From assembly GCA_963969345.1 (NCBI GenBank), contig OZ017767.1, positions 2,418,001 through 2,482,000 on the forward strand: a stretch of DNA of 64,000 nt. The letters run 5' to 3'. Numbering within the stretch: the stretch's first letter is position 1; every line of letters begins with the position of its first letter. Origin of the DNA: Turbatrix aceti. Lineage: Eukaryota > Nematoda > Chromadorea > Rhabditida > Panagrolaimidae. Of the stretch, positions 48,249 to 60,273 are shown one piece after another. A model generated the notes under the pieces. That model saw only the letters and a program-made list of their open reading frames with translations, was not told the origin of the DNA and did not search any database. The position numbers and the translations under genes are program-made.

Positions 48249-48380
48249 GCGAAAACCGTTATCATTGGCATTTGAATGGATGGTCAAAGAAAGGACTGAT
48301 AAGAAAAAGCCATATCGTAATACCCGACAAGAGAGAGTTGTACAAAGTATCACATCATCGTCAGAAAGTCAAAAAAAAGC

Positions 48381-51300
48381 CTAGAGCATCTGTCCGAACA
48401 CGTTTCCAGAAGTCTTGAAGGACTGGGTTTTGTGAAACGACGAAGTGCGCGGCACCGGGTCCTCCGGAGTATCGAGAGGCGGGGTCTGGACGATGAGCGG
48501 CCGCGTGACCGAAGTGCCGTTTGAGATGACGCTGTGCCGCGGACTCGCCTGGATCGGAGTCGTGCTCGACGCTCCCGACCTGGTGTACGGTGATCGGGGA
48601 ACGGAAGAGGTCTGGGTGACGGGCCGGCGACGAGAGCGAAAAGATGCGTCGTTGCCGGTGGATTCGGTCGTCGAGCGGAAACTGTGAACCCGGCTCGCGA
48701 GGGAAGTCATGATGTCGGAAGTGTGGAGAATCTTGCCGAGACTGCTGCGTCGAGGCTTTCGGGTAAGCCAGAAGAAGAGGAGGGGATTCCAGACGACGGT
48801 GGACATGGCTATGACGTGTGCGATCAGCGCCCACAGGTAGGGTTGGGATCTCATGAATTCTGGCTCGACTTCTAAAAAATGGTTATTGATAGATCTTCCA
48901 ACACAGGTAGGGTGGGGAAAAATAGTTATTGAAAAGAGAGATATTTTTTTTAACAAAAACAAAGATATTAATTATATTTTTTTTGGATCAGACTTGAAAT
49001 TTTGAAAAAAATTGAAAGGCTTGTTCGATTTGTTAAAAATTGGAAAAAGATTATCACCAGTTTTCCGGATTTAACAAAGCAACACAAAATTTGTTCAATA
49101 ATGAGAATTCATGAATTTTAGCTTGACCTTTGAAAACCGAAAGTTTACGAAACGTCAGTTATTTTCAAGCACATTTTATTTTTATTTTTTTGACCAGTAT
49201 TTGAAATTAAAAAAAAGCTGGTGTTGCAGTTTTTTTTTGAAAATAAAAGTAAGCACTGGCAATCCGTTTTCAAATTTTATTTCAATGAAAAAAGTTTTCT
49301 TCGATATTGTTTGGGCCAAAATTATTAATTGAAAAATCGAAAACAAATTTTCACTTTTTTTAGTATTCGCAAATGAGAATTAAAGACAGTTTATCAAGCT
49401 TAAAAACTATCGTCGCCAGTTTGCCAAATTTCAACAAAATAAATTCGAAAATCAAAAAAAATAAAACTCACTGAAATCTTTCACAAGATTGACAGCCGTG
49501 AGCGGCAGCCAGCACCCCACAAAGGCAAAGACCATGCCGATGAGAATGTAGTTGACTCGTTTCTTTCTAAAAAATAAGACATGTTTTTAGAAAAGACCAG
49601 TTTATCCAAAAACCAACCGATTGATAGCGTCCACTCGCTGCGAGCTTGTCAACGACTGACAAAACTGCGCGTTTTGAATAATCATATCGCAGTGGACCTT
49701 GTAGAGGATACGGTAGTAGCAGTACGTGATGATGGCCATCGGCACGACGAACTGCAGCATCATGACCGTCGAACCGTAGATGCGGCGATTTGCCTCGCCA
49801 TGCCAGTTAATCTCGTCGCAAAACTGTCCGCAGAAGGGCGTCGCATTGGCCGGAACGTAATAACTGCCATCGACGAGTTCGTAGCTCATGAGGTAGGGGA
49901 TGTTGATGAGGCTGCAGATGAGCCAGATCAGCGACGTGATGAGGCACGCTCTCCTGATCGAGACCGGCTCTCGGGTCACGTCTGTGATGTGGATGTACTT
50001 GTCGACTGCTATGGCTGTTAGGGACCAGCTAAAACAATCAGTTAAAAATAAATTACTGTTAAGTAAAAAGAATATATGTATGTACTATATCAATACAAAA
50101 TGGTCACGCTAAAACTGCATACAGTGTAAAAATCCTACCTGGTAACAAAAACAGCACAGGAATTGCTGAGAGGCATGATTCTGCACATGAGTGATCCAAA
50201 CACCCACACCTTGTGCAGGCCGTACCAGGGAGTCACCGGGATACCCGTGAGGCAGAGTAGCAAGTCGGTTAACATCAAATTGAGAAGAAAAAGGTTTCGC
50301 GCAGATCGCAGCCTTTTGTTGTGCGCGACAGCGACCAGAACGCCGCCGTTGCCGATGATGCCAAAGACGCATAGGGTACCGTATACAAAGGTGAAGAGCA
50401 GCTTTACTGAGATGAAGCTGGAATTTATTGCACCGTTAAATTCTTGTGTTTAGGAACCAGTTTTTTTTTTACAAAAAAAAAATAACTTCATTCATTTATG
50501 CCATGCAAAACTAAAAATATTTATTTATGCAACAATTTTTTTACTTCTTTTTTTAAATTTTTGTTTAGCATGTAATTTTTGTTCCCTACGGCACATCAGA
50601 GGGTTTCTTGATTAACAGAGAAAGCGGAAATCCAACAGTGAAACGTAGCTAATTTTTGCCGTAAGCCATGATGAATACGAGAGGTTGTGCATGGGTGCTT
50701 GGATATCAGAAGTTTGCCTGCAAAGCTGACTAAGTAAGCACTTCATTCTTTTGCAAACACTTCCTATGGGTTCAGTAATCTCTAGGTCTTTAATCAGAAC
50801 ACATGGACAAGCGTAGGATGAATGGCATCGTGATAAATAGTGTGCAGTGTAAAGATTTTCAAGTGCTTTGCAGAAGCACAAAGATTCTTGGATAAATGAT
50901 GTCATAAATATTTTTGACATTCTAATTAGACATTTTATTTTATCCCCCCCCGTTGTTTGTATCAGTTATTGAAAATTGTTTTGATTTTTAACATTCAATT
51001 TAAAAAAAAATCATCCGCCGTGCATGACAACATTTTTTTTATAAATTTCTATGCAATCACAAATATTTTTTTTTGTAATATTTATTCCTTTGAAAAATGC
51101 AGTTATCCCTTTTCACGCTTACAGCAGCTACAATTGCACATGTACATACGTCGCTTTTCACGGACGCTAAAAAAAAGAAACAGCGCCCCCGGGAGCCATT
51201 TGTACGCGGTCCGTCGCCTGCCTGCATCGTCAATCGCCAAAAGCATGCCTATCAAGTCGTTTTGGTATCGTTAACACCAAGCTTGCAGCTTTTGGAGTGA

Positions 51301-54009
51301 ACAATCTTGGTTTTGCCACTCTTGCGAGCAGTTTTCAAAAAAGCAATAGGTAAATCAATCAGTTATGTGGTCGACGCAGTTATCCATTCCTTCAGTTTCT
51401 AAACATAAAAAAATACCTGTAAAACAGTTTGTACAACGTATCAATGTTGATCTTTGATTTTCTGGGCCTCGTCATGCTCGGGGCGTCAAAAAATGCCCCA
51501 GCCGTCGCAATCTTCGAAACAAGCTTTCACTCATCCCCATCATTCATCAATTTTTTTCTCACACGTTTTTTTTCTATCTGTTCTCGTGTCTGTCGGTGGG
51601 GATGAAAGCAGGGCGTTGTTAGTCACTCATCCATCCACATCCATCGCCCATCACCCATCGTCCATCGCTTATCACAAACACACAATCATGTTGTCAGCTC
51701 AAAAAACAACAACATTGCTTTTGTTTTTTTTCACAAAACTTGGGACAAATTGCTTGAGCTTATTTTTGGTCAATGAAACATCAAAAAACGATAATACATA
51801 AATGCCGCAAGTATAATCAGTTATAAAACCGTATTTTCCTTAGCAATAATCGAAAAATGCAGTTTACCTGAAATTTGATCCCAATAAAAAGTTGAAAACT
51901 TAGACACTTAAAAGTGTGTGGGGTGCTAAAAGTCGTTGTTGTTTTTGTTGTCACTGCAAAAAGACTGGAGAATTCCTCAAATCCCCTTTGACTACGATAA
52001 TGGCCGGTGATAAAAAGTTTTGATGTTTTGTTTGAAGAAAACATCTAAAAAAACTAAAAAAAACTAATTGATGCGGTGCTAATTCAGTATTTTGAAAAAA
52101 CAAATTCTAAAGTTATCGCAATGTTACCCAGTTATTTTCATTTATTATTTCAATGCTAACTTCAGTTATTTCAATGCAGTGAACCTCCCCCTCTCCCTCA
52201 CAAAAACTCGCTCCAGAATTTTTTGCAGCGAATTCAAAATCTCACCCCAGTTCCCGGAATTTCCCCCTCTCCTTTCGAAAAGTAATCGTAATCGTAATCG
52301 TCGTCGAGGAAGGCATCAAAAAATGCCACAGGCGATGCTTTTCACTCGTTTTTACATTTACTTTGCGTCTGGCGGGAAAGAGACGACCCCCACTTGAAAA
52401 AAAAACGGCGAGTGAATTTTATCGGGTGACTTTTTGTCGCCCCTGTGTTTGCCACGGGGTGAAGTGGGTAAGTGAGTGTGAAAAAGAAAGCCAAAGCGCC
52501 GTCTCCCGGTCGATTGGTGTCCTCAAAGTTGTTCCCAGGAGAGGACGGGCAGGCAGGCTAAAATGCTTGCCAGGCCCCCCCTCAAAACACATCCGACGTG
52601 CCGTAAACGTATGTATGTAGACAGACGTGTGCTACGTAATCGTATTCCCCCAAGAAGAAAGAAACAGATCGGGCAAGGACATGAGACACACTCAAATGAA
52701 CAAGTGCTGTAATAGTGGTGCCGTACTACGTAGTTTAGACATTTAATACATCCAATCTTACTCACTCCACGTGCTTTGTTATCTCCTTAAATGTGGACAG
52801 TCAATAAAAAAGAAATCCCTTTTATGAAAGAAATAATTTTTTTGTTCATGCCAGGGTAATATTTACGAGGGTTTGTTCACGCAACACACTCACAGAAAAT
52901 ATCAGGGGTACAAAGGTACACTCAAGGCATTAGAAATCACTGAACCAGCGAGTGAGCAAAAAAACAGCAATGATTAACGAGATTTTAGAAAGAAATCGAA
53001 TTTCAAAAACGTAATTTTGTTGAATAAAAAAAACTGCTTTTGTGTAGTTTATATTTTTTGCTCCCAGAAATGCAATTGCATTGAAATCTTTGTGCTGACC
53101 AAAAATAAAATTTTCCGTTCAGGCGACCTATTTCTGTTCACTTTTTATAAATATCTGATTTTAAAGTTACAGAAACCAAAATTCTTATTTGAGACCACAC
53201 TGCGCAGTTTTTTATCCAACAATCTTTGAACAGACCAAAAATATGATTTTTGCCATAAATATTGCACACAGTTAATTTCCCCAACACATTTCATGCTATC
53301 GAATTTATCAGTTATAATACGTTTTTGGAAATTACGAAAACCTCACTCAGTGTATAAAAAAAATAAAAATAAGGTTCCTCCTGCAGTCATCGTTTATTCC
53401 CCAAAACCAAGGACAACCGGACGTTCCTCAAATTTTCATCGTCCTGAATTTATAAAAATTCCCTTAACAAGTTTTTTTTGTCGAGGAAGAAGACGGTATA
53501 AAATAAATAAAATAAATAAAATGAATAAACTATGAAACAAAAACCGAACCCTAAGGCTGTCTCGTCGTTGTCCCAGGCATCAGAACCGATTTTGGCACAA
53601 ACCATGCACATTCGCTTAGCAACTGGTCAAACAACCAAAAAAAAAATTATTTGTCATCCTATTATAATATGCTGACAAATAAAAGGTATTATAATATAAA
53701 GTATGATAAGTGTTGCACTAAATATGATATCATCTATAATTTTTGGCGCATTTGTATTCTTCAAAAATGGACGGATTCAGTTTTTCGTTTCAAAACCAAC
53801 CTCGTGACATCGTCGATGCCCTGCTCCCGGATAGCGTCGGTGATGTGGATACACTCTTCCTCATCACCTGAGCCGAGGGCGAGGGCCGCAGGCGAAGCAG
53901 CATCGTAGAACAATTCACTTGAACTTGAATTCCCAGAAGTCGATGCTGCCATCACCGAAGCGAGGACAACGGACGGCGATATCGTTGTCGCCGTCGTTGT
54001 AATTGTCAT
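48381..54009 (-). CDS. Class A (rhodopsin-like) GPCR, neuropeptide Y/F receptor-like, 494 aa
   Basis: Five - strand exons close in phase: 53801-54009, 50139-50417, 49618-50028, 49472-49566 and 48381-48871. Exon 1 (69 residues) is a Ser/Thr-rich extracellular N-terminus with an N-glycosylation site (NSSS, Asn27). TM1 has GNGGVLV, TM2 LMLTDLLLC with the sodium-site Asp. TM3 starts after the disulfide Cys (SLMCRIMPLSN) and ends VDKYIHI, so DRY reads DKY. Extracellular loop 2 has FCGQFC. TM6 carries CWLP and TM7 NPLLFF in place of NPxxY. The 130-residue tail is Ser/Thr/Arg-rich, suited to arrestin phosphosites. The TM3 SWSLTAIAVDKY motif is typical of invertebrate NPY/NPF-type receptors; the ligand is unknown. 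Exon 1 is linked by phase and a GTTGGT donor across a 3.4 kb intron, so that join is less certain than the rest. Confidence 0.88.
50585..50935 (+). other. Composition island inside GPCR intron 1
   Basis: About 350 bp with balanced base composition, no long T/A runs and no CAGTT, inside the AT-run-rich first intron of the GPCR gene. A complete 102-codon frame (ATG to TAG, 50612-50920) lies on the - strand, Cys- and Ser-rich with no recognised domain. It could be an inserted element, an old exon or an unrecognised mobile fragment. Confidence 0.4.
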
Positions 54010-56300
54010 CGTAATGAATTGTCAGGCGCGTGTGTGTGTGATACGGTTGAACTCGTAAAACCCAAGTGACAACAAACAAGTCGCGAGCAGCTTCGAAGCG
54101 TGTGCCTGCCTGGAGGGGGGGTTTTTTGTCAATCACCCAAAAGCAAGCACAAAAATGAAGGAGAGTGGTTGTCGTTTATCTTTCAATCACCTGCCGTGGC
54201 TGGAATGCGTGTATGTATGTATTTTGTCGGCAGCCAGCAAGCAGCACGTCGTCGTCGTCGTCGTCGTCAAAAGGGCAGGTGATCGCACAGGATCGAACAA
54301 TGAAAGCAAGCCTAGGTGAAACGAAGAAAAAAAAAACAATGCTGCTGCCACTGCGGCGAGGTAATGAAAGTTGAGTGCCTCCGGAGAGGTGAGGAGAGGT
54401 GAGCTGCTTGTTGTTACGAAAGTCAATCTAACCCGCTGTTGTCGCCGCTGCCGACACGACACGCAAGGAATTTGTTAACGAGTTTGAAGGAGAGTTGACA
54501 ATGAAGGCGAGAGTAGTACAAAAAACGTAGAGAAGAAATAAACAGTGGCGCCGGTGTAGACCCAATGAACCTGGCCAAGGAGCGAGGTAAGCCACGTGCT
54601 GTCAATCCATCGCATCCGTAATCATTGAATCCATTGACATAATTTCTTTACCGTGAACATGATTCTGACCAAGGCCCTTATCGCAGTTTTTTTGTTTTCC
54701 GTTTAACGTAAAAAAAGGCAAAAAAGCCCGGTTGCCGTAATTTCAGTAGTATTTACTATTCTTCCCCGAAGGGCGTTCTGAAACAGAAAAAAAAAGTTAG
54801 CAGTTCTTCAGGATGTGCAGCAAGAGAACACGGAGTTTAGCTCGACTCGCATCGGCGTCCCCGGCGACGTCGAAGCAGCCGACCAGCCAACACGCAACTT
54901 TTTTTTTGGGACATTTGAATTTTTTTTGGTTGGTTGTTGTTGTTGCCGGAGAGACTAACTCGAAGAGGAGCAGGGACATCAGGGAGGGGACGGGATGGAA
55001 CAGCGGTGATTCGTCACCCGGCGCCGGAGCCGCCAGTCCGGTCGCGGAAGAGGAAATCAGACGCAGCAAGTGGAAATATAGTTACAAATAGGAATATAAG
55101 TTTTATTGGTTTTTGATTTTCAAAAATTATGAAAAACAAGAGTTGAAATACTAAAGTTATACAGTTTTTTTGTCACAAAAACAAATAAAAACATTTTTAA
55201 AAATTGGCCAGAATTTTAAATTCCTTATTTTCTAATTAAAAAAACACATATAAATCACAGTTTTTTTTATAGTTTTACATTCAAAATCAAAATAAATCAA
55301 TCCTTTTCACGTGTAACTCGATCAGTTATGTATGCATGTTTACAACCCAAATTCAAAAAGAAACTTGTATCAACAAACAAATCACGCACAACTCGCAAAA
55401 GCAGTTTTTACTCAAAAGGAAAGTGAAAGTTCAGGTACCTATGTTATGAATATCAGTTAACACAAGAAAAAAGTAAAAGACGAACCTGCAGTGAACGTGA
55501 ACAGACCATCGACAACATACGATTCCTACGCACGTATACTACGCTACGTTGGCGTCTGGCGGCAGGAAGACAGCTGTCGTCAACTCACGCGGCAACGATA
55601 ATACAATGGCACAGGCGTACCAGAAACCAGGAAAGCGACAATTGTGCCATTACAAATACTTTTTTTATGGCCGCTTTGATGTGGGAAAAAATAACAATTG
55701 ACAGTAAAAGCAGGCCGGCTCCCAGGAATAAAAAAAGAAGAACGTCGTCCGAGAGCGCCGGTTTCGTTCCATTGCATTTCCTTCCGTTGTCCAAGTGCCC
55801 TTCTAAACTTTTTTGAAACTTGGAGTTGGACTTTGGGGAGAGGGGGGAGTAGGAGGATTCTGACAAACAGCAGATGCAAACTGTCTTGGGGGTGGGGGGT
55901 TGATTGATGGAGTGAGATGACAGAAAGCGATAACAGAGACAATGGCACTGCGGTTTGAGATTTTGGAATTTTTGGTTAATTTTTTCTACCAGTGATACTG
56001 TAATTATTTTAGGTTTAAAAATTGTCGATATCTGAATTTCATGTTTGAAACAATAGTTACCAGTTATACCACCGACAAAGCTTCCAATTGTCATCGTCGA
56101 CATAAACCATGTCGACAATGAAATCGTCGCTGTCCGCAAATACCCACAGTTAAGGCAAAAATTTTAATTTTAAAATTTGGAGACAACCAGAAAATTATTC
56201 TTACCCCAAAAATTCAACAAAACCAATCGACAATCGACAACACATATCCAGTGAACTTGCCCAATATTTATTCCCTCGCCGGTTCCAAATATTATCCTCC
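54010..56300 (+). other. GPCR upstream region with GC-rich blocks
   Basis: GC-rich patches near 54.0-54.6 kb, including a GTC microsatellite (about 54248-54269), probably include the promoter and 5'UTR of the - strand GPCR gene. A second GC-rich block lies at 54.8-55.07 kb. Open frames here have no splice partners I can support. Confidence 0.4.
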
Positions 56301-59177
56301 GTCAATACACAATATTTCATATGTAAATATGACGTGCTACAAACTGAGCCCTCAGAGTCCGTTCAGAGGAAAGGGAGAAAATAAGGAGTCCAGAGGCCAC
56401 GGCAAATACACATAAGACGGTCACGGCCGTACATCAGGGCAATTGGGACCGGATGAGAACCCGCGGTGTTGAAGAAAAAAAAGTGTGCATATGCCTGCCC
56501 AAAGACTTATGAAAAAATGGCGAATTTGTTTCTCTCAAGATGATTATCATAATCCGACAAATTTTGTATTTTTGCGCCAAAGCCAAATAGTTGCTACTTC
56601 TTGGAGCAATTTTTGTGGCCCGAAAAAAAACTTTCTTTAGTTTATCCTTTTTTATGCAGATGGAAAAAACTGCTGTGAGTAAAATGTAAAATCGGTATTT
56701 TGTTGGACAAAGGCAGAAGTTAGATAACCCTTATCTTGGCTGGTTATTAATCACAATATATTTATAATAGAAATTTACAATATTTTAACGAATGGGACGT
56801 AGCAGTTACATTTTTTTAAATTTTTTTTGTACCTTTTTTTTTGTTCAAAATAAACGTATGTAAATTAAAAATTAAAAATTAGTTTTACTGCAGTTTTACA
56901 CTGAAAATTAAAATATTTTTTAAATGTTTAACCAAACGACAAAAAAAATTTCGCATTCTCGCAGTTAACCTAACTAACCCTAAACTCAACATAAAAATAA
57001 TAAAGTAAAGTAAAGTAAAGTAAAGTCGAAATTTCACGTCTTGCGAGCAGTTTAAAAAAAAATCTAAAACCTCGTTTTTTGTTCTTTGTGAACCCAAGAT
57101 TGCTCACCAAAACAAAGGAAATTTTTCACAAAAAAAAACAAGTATTTATAAAAATGACCCATGTGATAAATGAGTTGGAGGGGTGACAGAACAAGCAAGT
57201 CTTATGTTAGTATTTTTTTTTCTTAGCAAAACAAAAAAATAAATAGTATACATACACCGATTTTGACCAAGTACCGAAAAAAAGTGCTTAACTGCCCGAA
57301 AACATCAATTTCGCTGTCGCTTACGTAGAATGTAAGGGTACACAAATCCTTGACTTCTCTAATGTTAGTCAAAATCGAAACCATCTATTTTTGGGACACA
57401 CAAAGAATGAGGAAAGTATTTAGTAAGCACTTTCCTTATTCGACTACGTGTATGAATACTGCCTTGTTGCCGGATAAAAAACATTTTGTCGTCATCAAAG
57501 GACACCAGGTAGTACACCAGGGAGTGCAGTTAAGACAAACTGAACTGTGTTGAAAAACTTCGCAGCTTATTATTTAATTTTCGACGTGCATAGTTGCGAA
57601 TTTTTTTCTTTACCTACAATATTGGCTAATAACACAAACCTCCAGTGAACAACAAATTAATGAAAAAAAATGCTGTAGTTGCTGCTAATTAACGTCACTT
57701 TGCAAATTAATTTGTATTAAAAAATTAGAACCTTGATGTTACTACAAAAATACACGTATTTATCAAGAAAACAGACAGGAGAACACAAAATTATCTAAAA
57801 CAAATAATTGTACTCTGTGTTGATAACGGTTTTTGGACTTTGAGGTGATACAGCCATGGCAAGGGGTAAAACGTGTTACAGTATTTCTGACACTTGTTAT
57901 ACCACAACCACAGTTTTTTTTAACTAAAACTTTTGATAGTATTTACCTATTATTTTTATTAAAAAAACTAGTCCTCCGCAGAGAGCCAAATGAACAGTTT
58001 TTTGCACGTTTAAATTTAACATAATTATCTATTTATTTTTGAAGATCAAAGGTTCAAAGATAAACTTCTATTTTTGAAACAAAGATTCCTTCATTTGCAT
58101 CTCGTTTCACCAAATGTTGAATCGAGCACGCAGCAGTCTAGCTGAGCAAGTTTAAGCTCATAAAACGTGCATTTGAAACTTTTTATTTAAAAAAAACATT
58201 ACTGACATGAGCGTTTCTTTGTTTACTGATAATATTTTTCGTACCGTCACGTCATCTGGAAATCAGTTTTTGAGTTTTCCATTCTGTATATTAAAACAAA
58301 AAATTTCTATAAAAATATTTTGTAAACTTAATTTTGTAAAAAAAAAATATTGTACCAAAATATTAACAAAATTGTTCAACCAGTTTCGCTAATATCTTGA
58401 AACCATGAATATTCGTCGAACTCCCTGACCCCGCATCACCTGTCTGTCTCACTTTTTGCAGCATCGAGTCAGCAAAACAATCAGGCTAAATGACTCGCTG
58501 TCACGAACGTAAACGAACGTGTAAAAAAATAAGGAAAACTGTAACTTTTTATGATGACGTCACGGTGAGAGAGGGGAGGAAAACCACTTCTAACTTATTT
58601 GATATAAAATTATCAGTTCTATCAACACGCAGTTAAAAATCTCAATAAAAAGTGGTTTGGTTATCACAAAATGTCTGAAAAAAAATCGGATTTTTATAAT
58701 AACAGGCTCAAAATCCGCAGATTTGGTATAAAATAATGACAAGTTAATTTGAAGATTTTGAGGATAAAGTGACGATATGAGGAAATGAAGCGATACATAG
58801 TACGTGAAAATACTGGGATAAGAACCAGGGATGAAGGTAATTTTGGAAATACATTCGAAAAGCGATCGGAAATACAAAAACAGTGAAAAAAAGTTGGATT
58901 TGATAAAATTTGTGACCTACATACATATAACACTAACTGACTACCCGGAGCTTGAGTGCGTTTTAGTTGAAGGTTATACAAAATGGAGTCAAAATGACAT
59001 CACGCTCAGTGAATAAACTATTAAAATTAACTTTTTTCAAAGCAAACATGAAGGCGACAGTTTTCCACTGGGTATCAAATAGTCGAAAGGTTAGAACGTA
59101 CAATTTATTCAAGACAAAAGCAATCGGGAAAAAATAATTCCCCTTGTTCTCAGTTAAAAAACAAATCCAATAGTGCA
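56300..59177 (+). other. AT-rich gene-free stretch
   Basis: No coding signal seen. An AAAGT microsatellite lies at 57001-57026. CAGTT motifs continue on the + strand. Confidence 0.45.
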
Positions 59178-59216
59178 TGCATTCAAACCGGCGTGAGAAA
59201 AGGTTGCCCGTTGTCT
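59178..59216 (+). mobile_element. Remnant of a non-LTR reverse-transcriptase motif
   Basis: The + strand reads CIQTGVRKGCPLS, which matches the RT motif usually written QxGVRQGCPLSP. The flanking frame decays at once. It is a different variant (GCPLS) from the GDTLS motif at 23.9 kb, so it is probably another LINE family. Confidence 0.55.
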
Positions 59217-59371
59217 AAGCGGAACATTAAACTTGTTATAGCATTAGTCATACCCTTCCAACATTTTTTCAGAGAGGATTACAAACGAGCGCCAAGCATG
59301 TCAGCTTCCGGATTCCCTTTTCGTTCATGACAGATCATAATTTGACACCTTCCCCGGCGATGATGCCATAA

Positions 59372-59400
59372 CTCCTCCGACCTGTTGTGGTGCGGAGGAG
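59372..59400 (+). repeat. Perfect 8-bp hairpin within a longer imperfect inverted repeat
   Basis: CTCCTCCG (59372-59379) pairs with CGGAGGAG (59393-59400). Outside it, ATAATTTGACACCT and AGGTGTAATTAT extend the symmetry with small gaps. Confidence 0.5.
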
Positions 59401-60190
59401 GAGGTGTAATTATCCCAAAGTGAAATTATAAATATCTGTGGTAGGTGTGTTATGCCACTTCTGTACCTCCCACGCCAAAAACATATGTAAGCGCGGGACT
59501 GAAATAAATGTTTTCTTACAAGAAGATAAACATTTGACAAAAACAGAATACATCAAAAGGTGAATGAAAGGAAAAGACAAACGTACAGACTGCGTAAATG
59601 ATGCTGACTAACGTAGTAAATTATTGTATAGACAGTAACATGCATTAGTCACACCAGAAGGTGTTCTTGTAAAGGTTTGTTAATGAAGACAACGACGTGA
59701 TATCAGGGAAACAAAATTTTATTTTTTACAAGCCTATACTCAGTTTATTATTTCGTCAAATACCAAAACTTATCTTCTTAAATAAAAAAAAAGTTATTTT
59801 TTACTTCAAAAGTTAAAAAAAATAAACGTAATTTTCACAGTGCGCCAAAATTATGCGTTTTGAACATTTGTAATACACAAATACATAAGTTATACAAAAT
59901 TTGTATAAATCCTGCAGAACTTTTCAGAAAAAGCGATCCAATGTACCCAGTTTCACTTCAAAATAAATATGCGCTCCCCCTTATTTCAGTTTACCTATAC
60001 AAAACCGCCATCAAAATTATAATACTAACGAATTTATTAAATTTAAGAAAGTATGTTCTAGTAATTGTAAAATCACGGAAGTAATAAAATCCAGTCAATT
60101 TTTAATAAAATAACGATAATAAAATTTGTTTTCGTAATTTTTGCAGGAAATTTCTAAGTTTCAAACATAAATTTGATTTTTTCGATATGT

Positions 60191-60262
60191 TTTTTATTTT
60201 ATTTATTTCACCATTACTCAGTGGTTAGTTATCATTAGACCAGATGTTAGGAGGCACAAATG
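60191..60262 (-). mobile_element. Short LINE 3' end with 11-bp target-site duplication
   Basis: Carries the same 3' end as 23985-24080 and 27395-27450, in - orientation, with an A/T-rich tail on the left. TTTCGATATGT flanks it at 60180-60190 and 60263-60273. Only about 70 bp were inserted. Intact duplications imply a fairly recent event. Confidence 0.9.
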
Positions 60263-60273
60263 TTTCGATATGT

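Noticed and set aside
55580..56139. Overlapping - strand frames of 122 and 184 codons
   Set aside because: Two long frames overlap in different registers over the same low-complexity DNA; neither shows a domain or splice logic.
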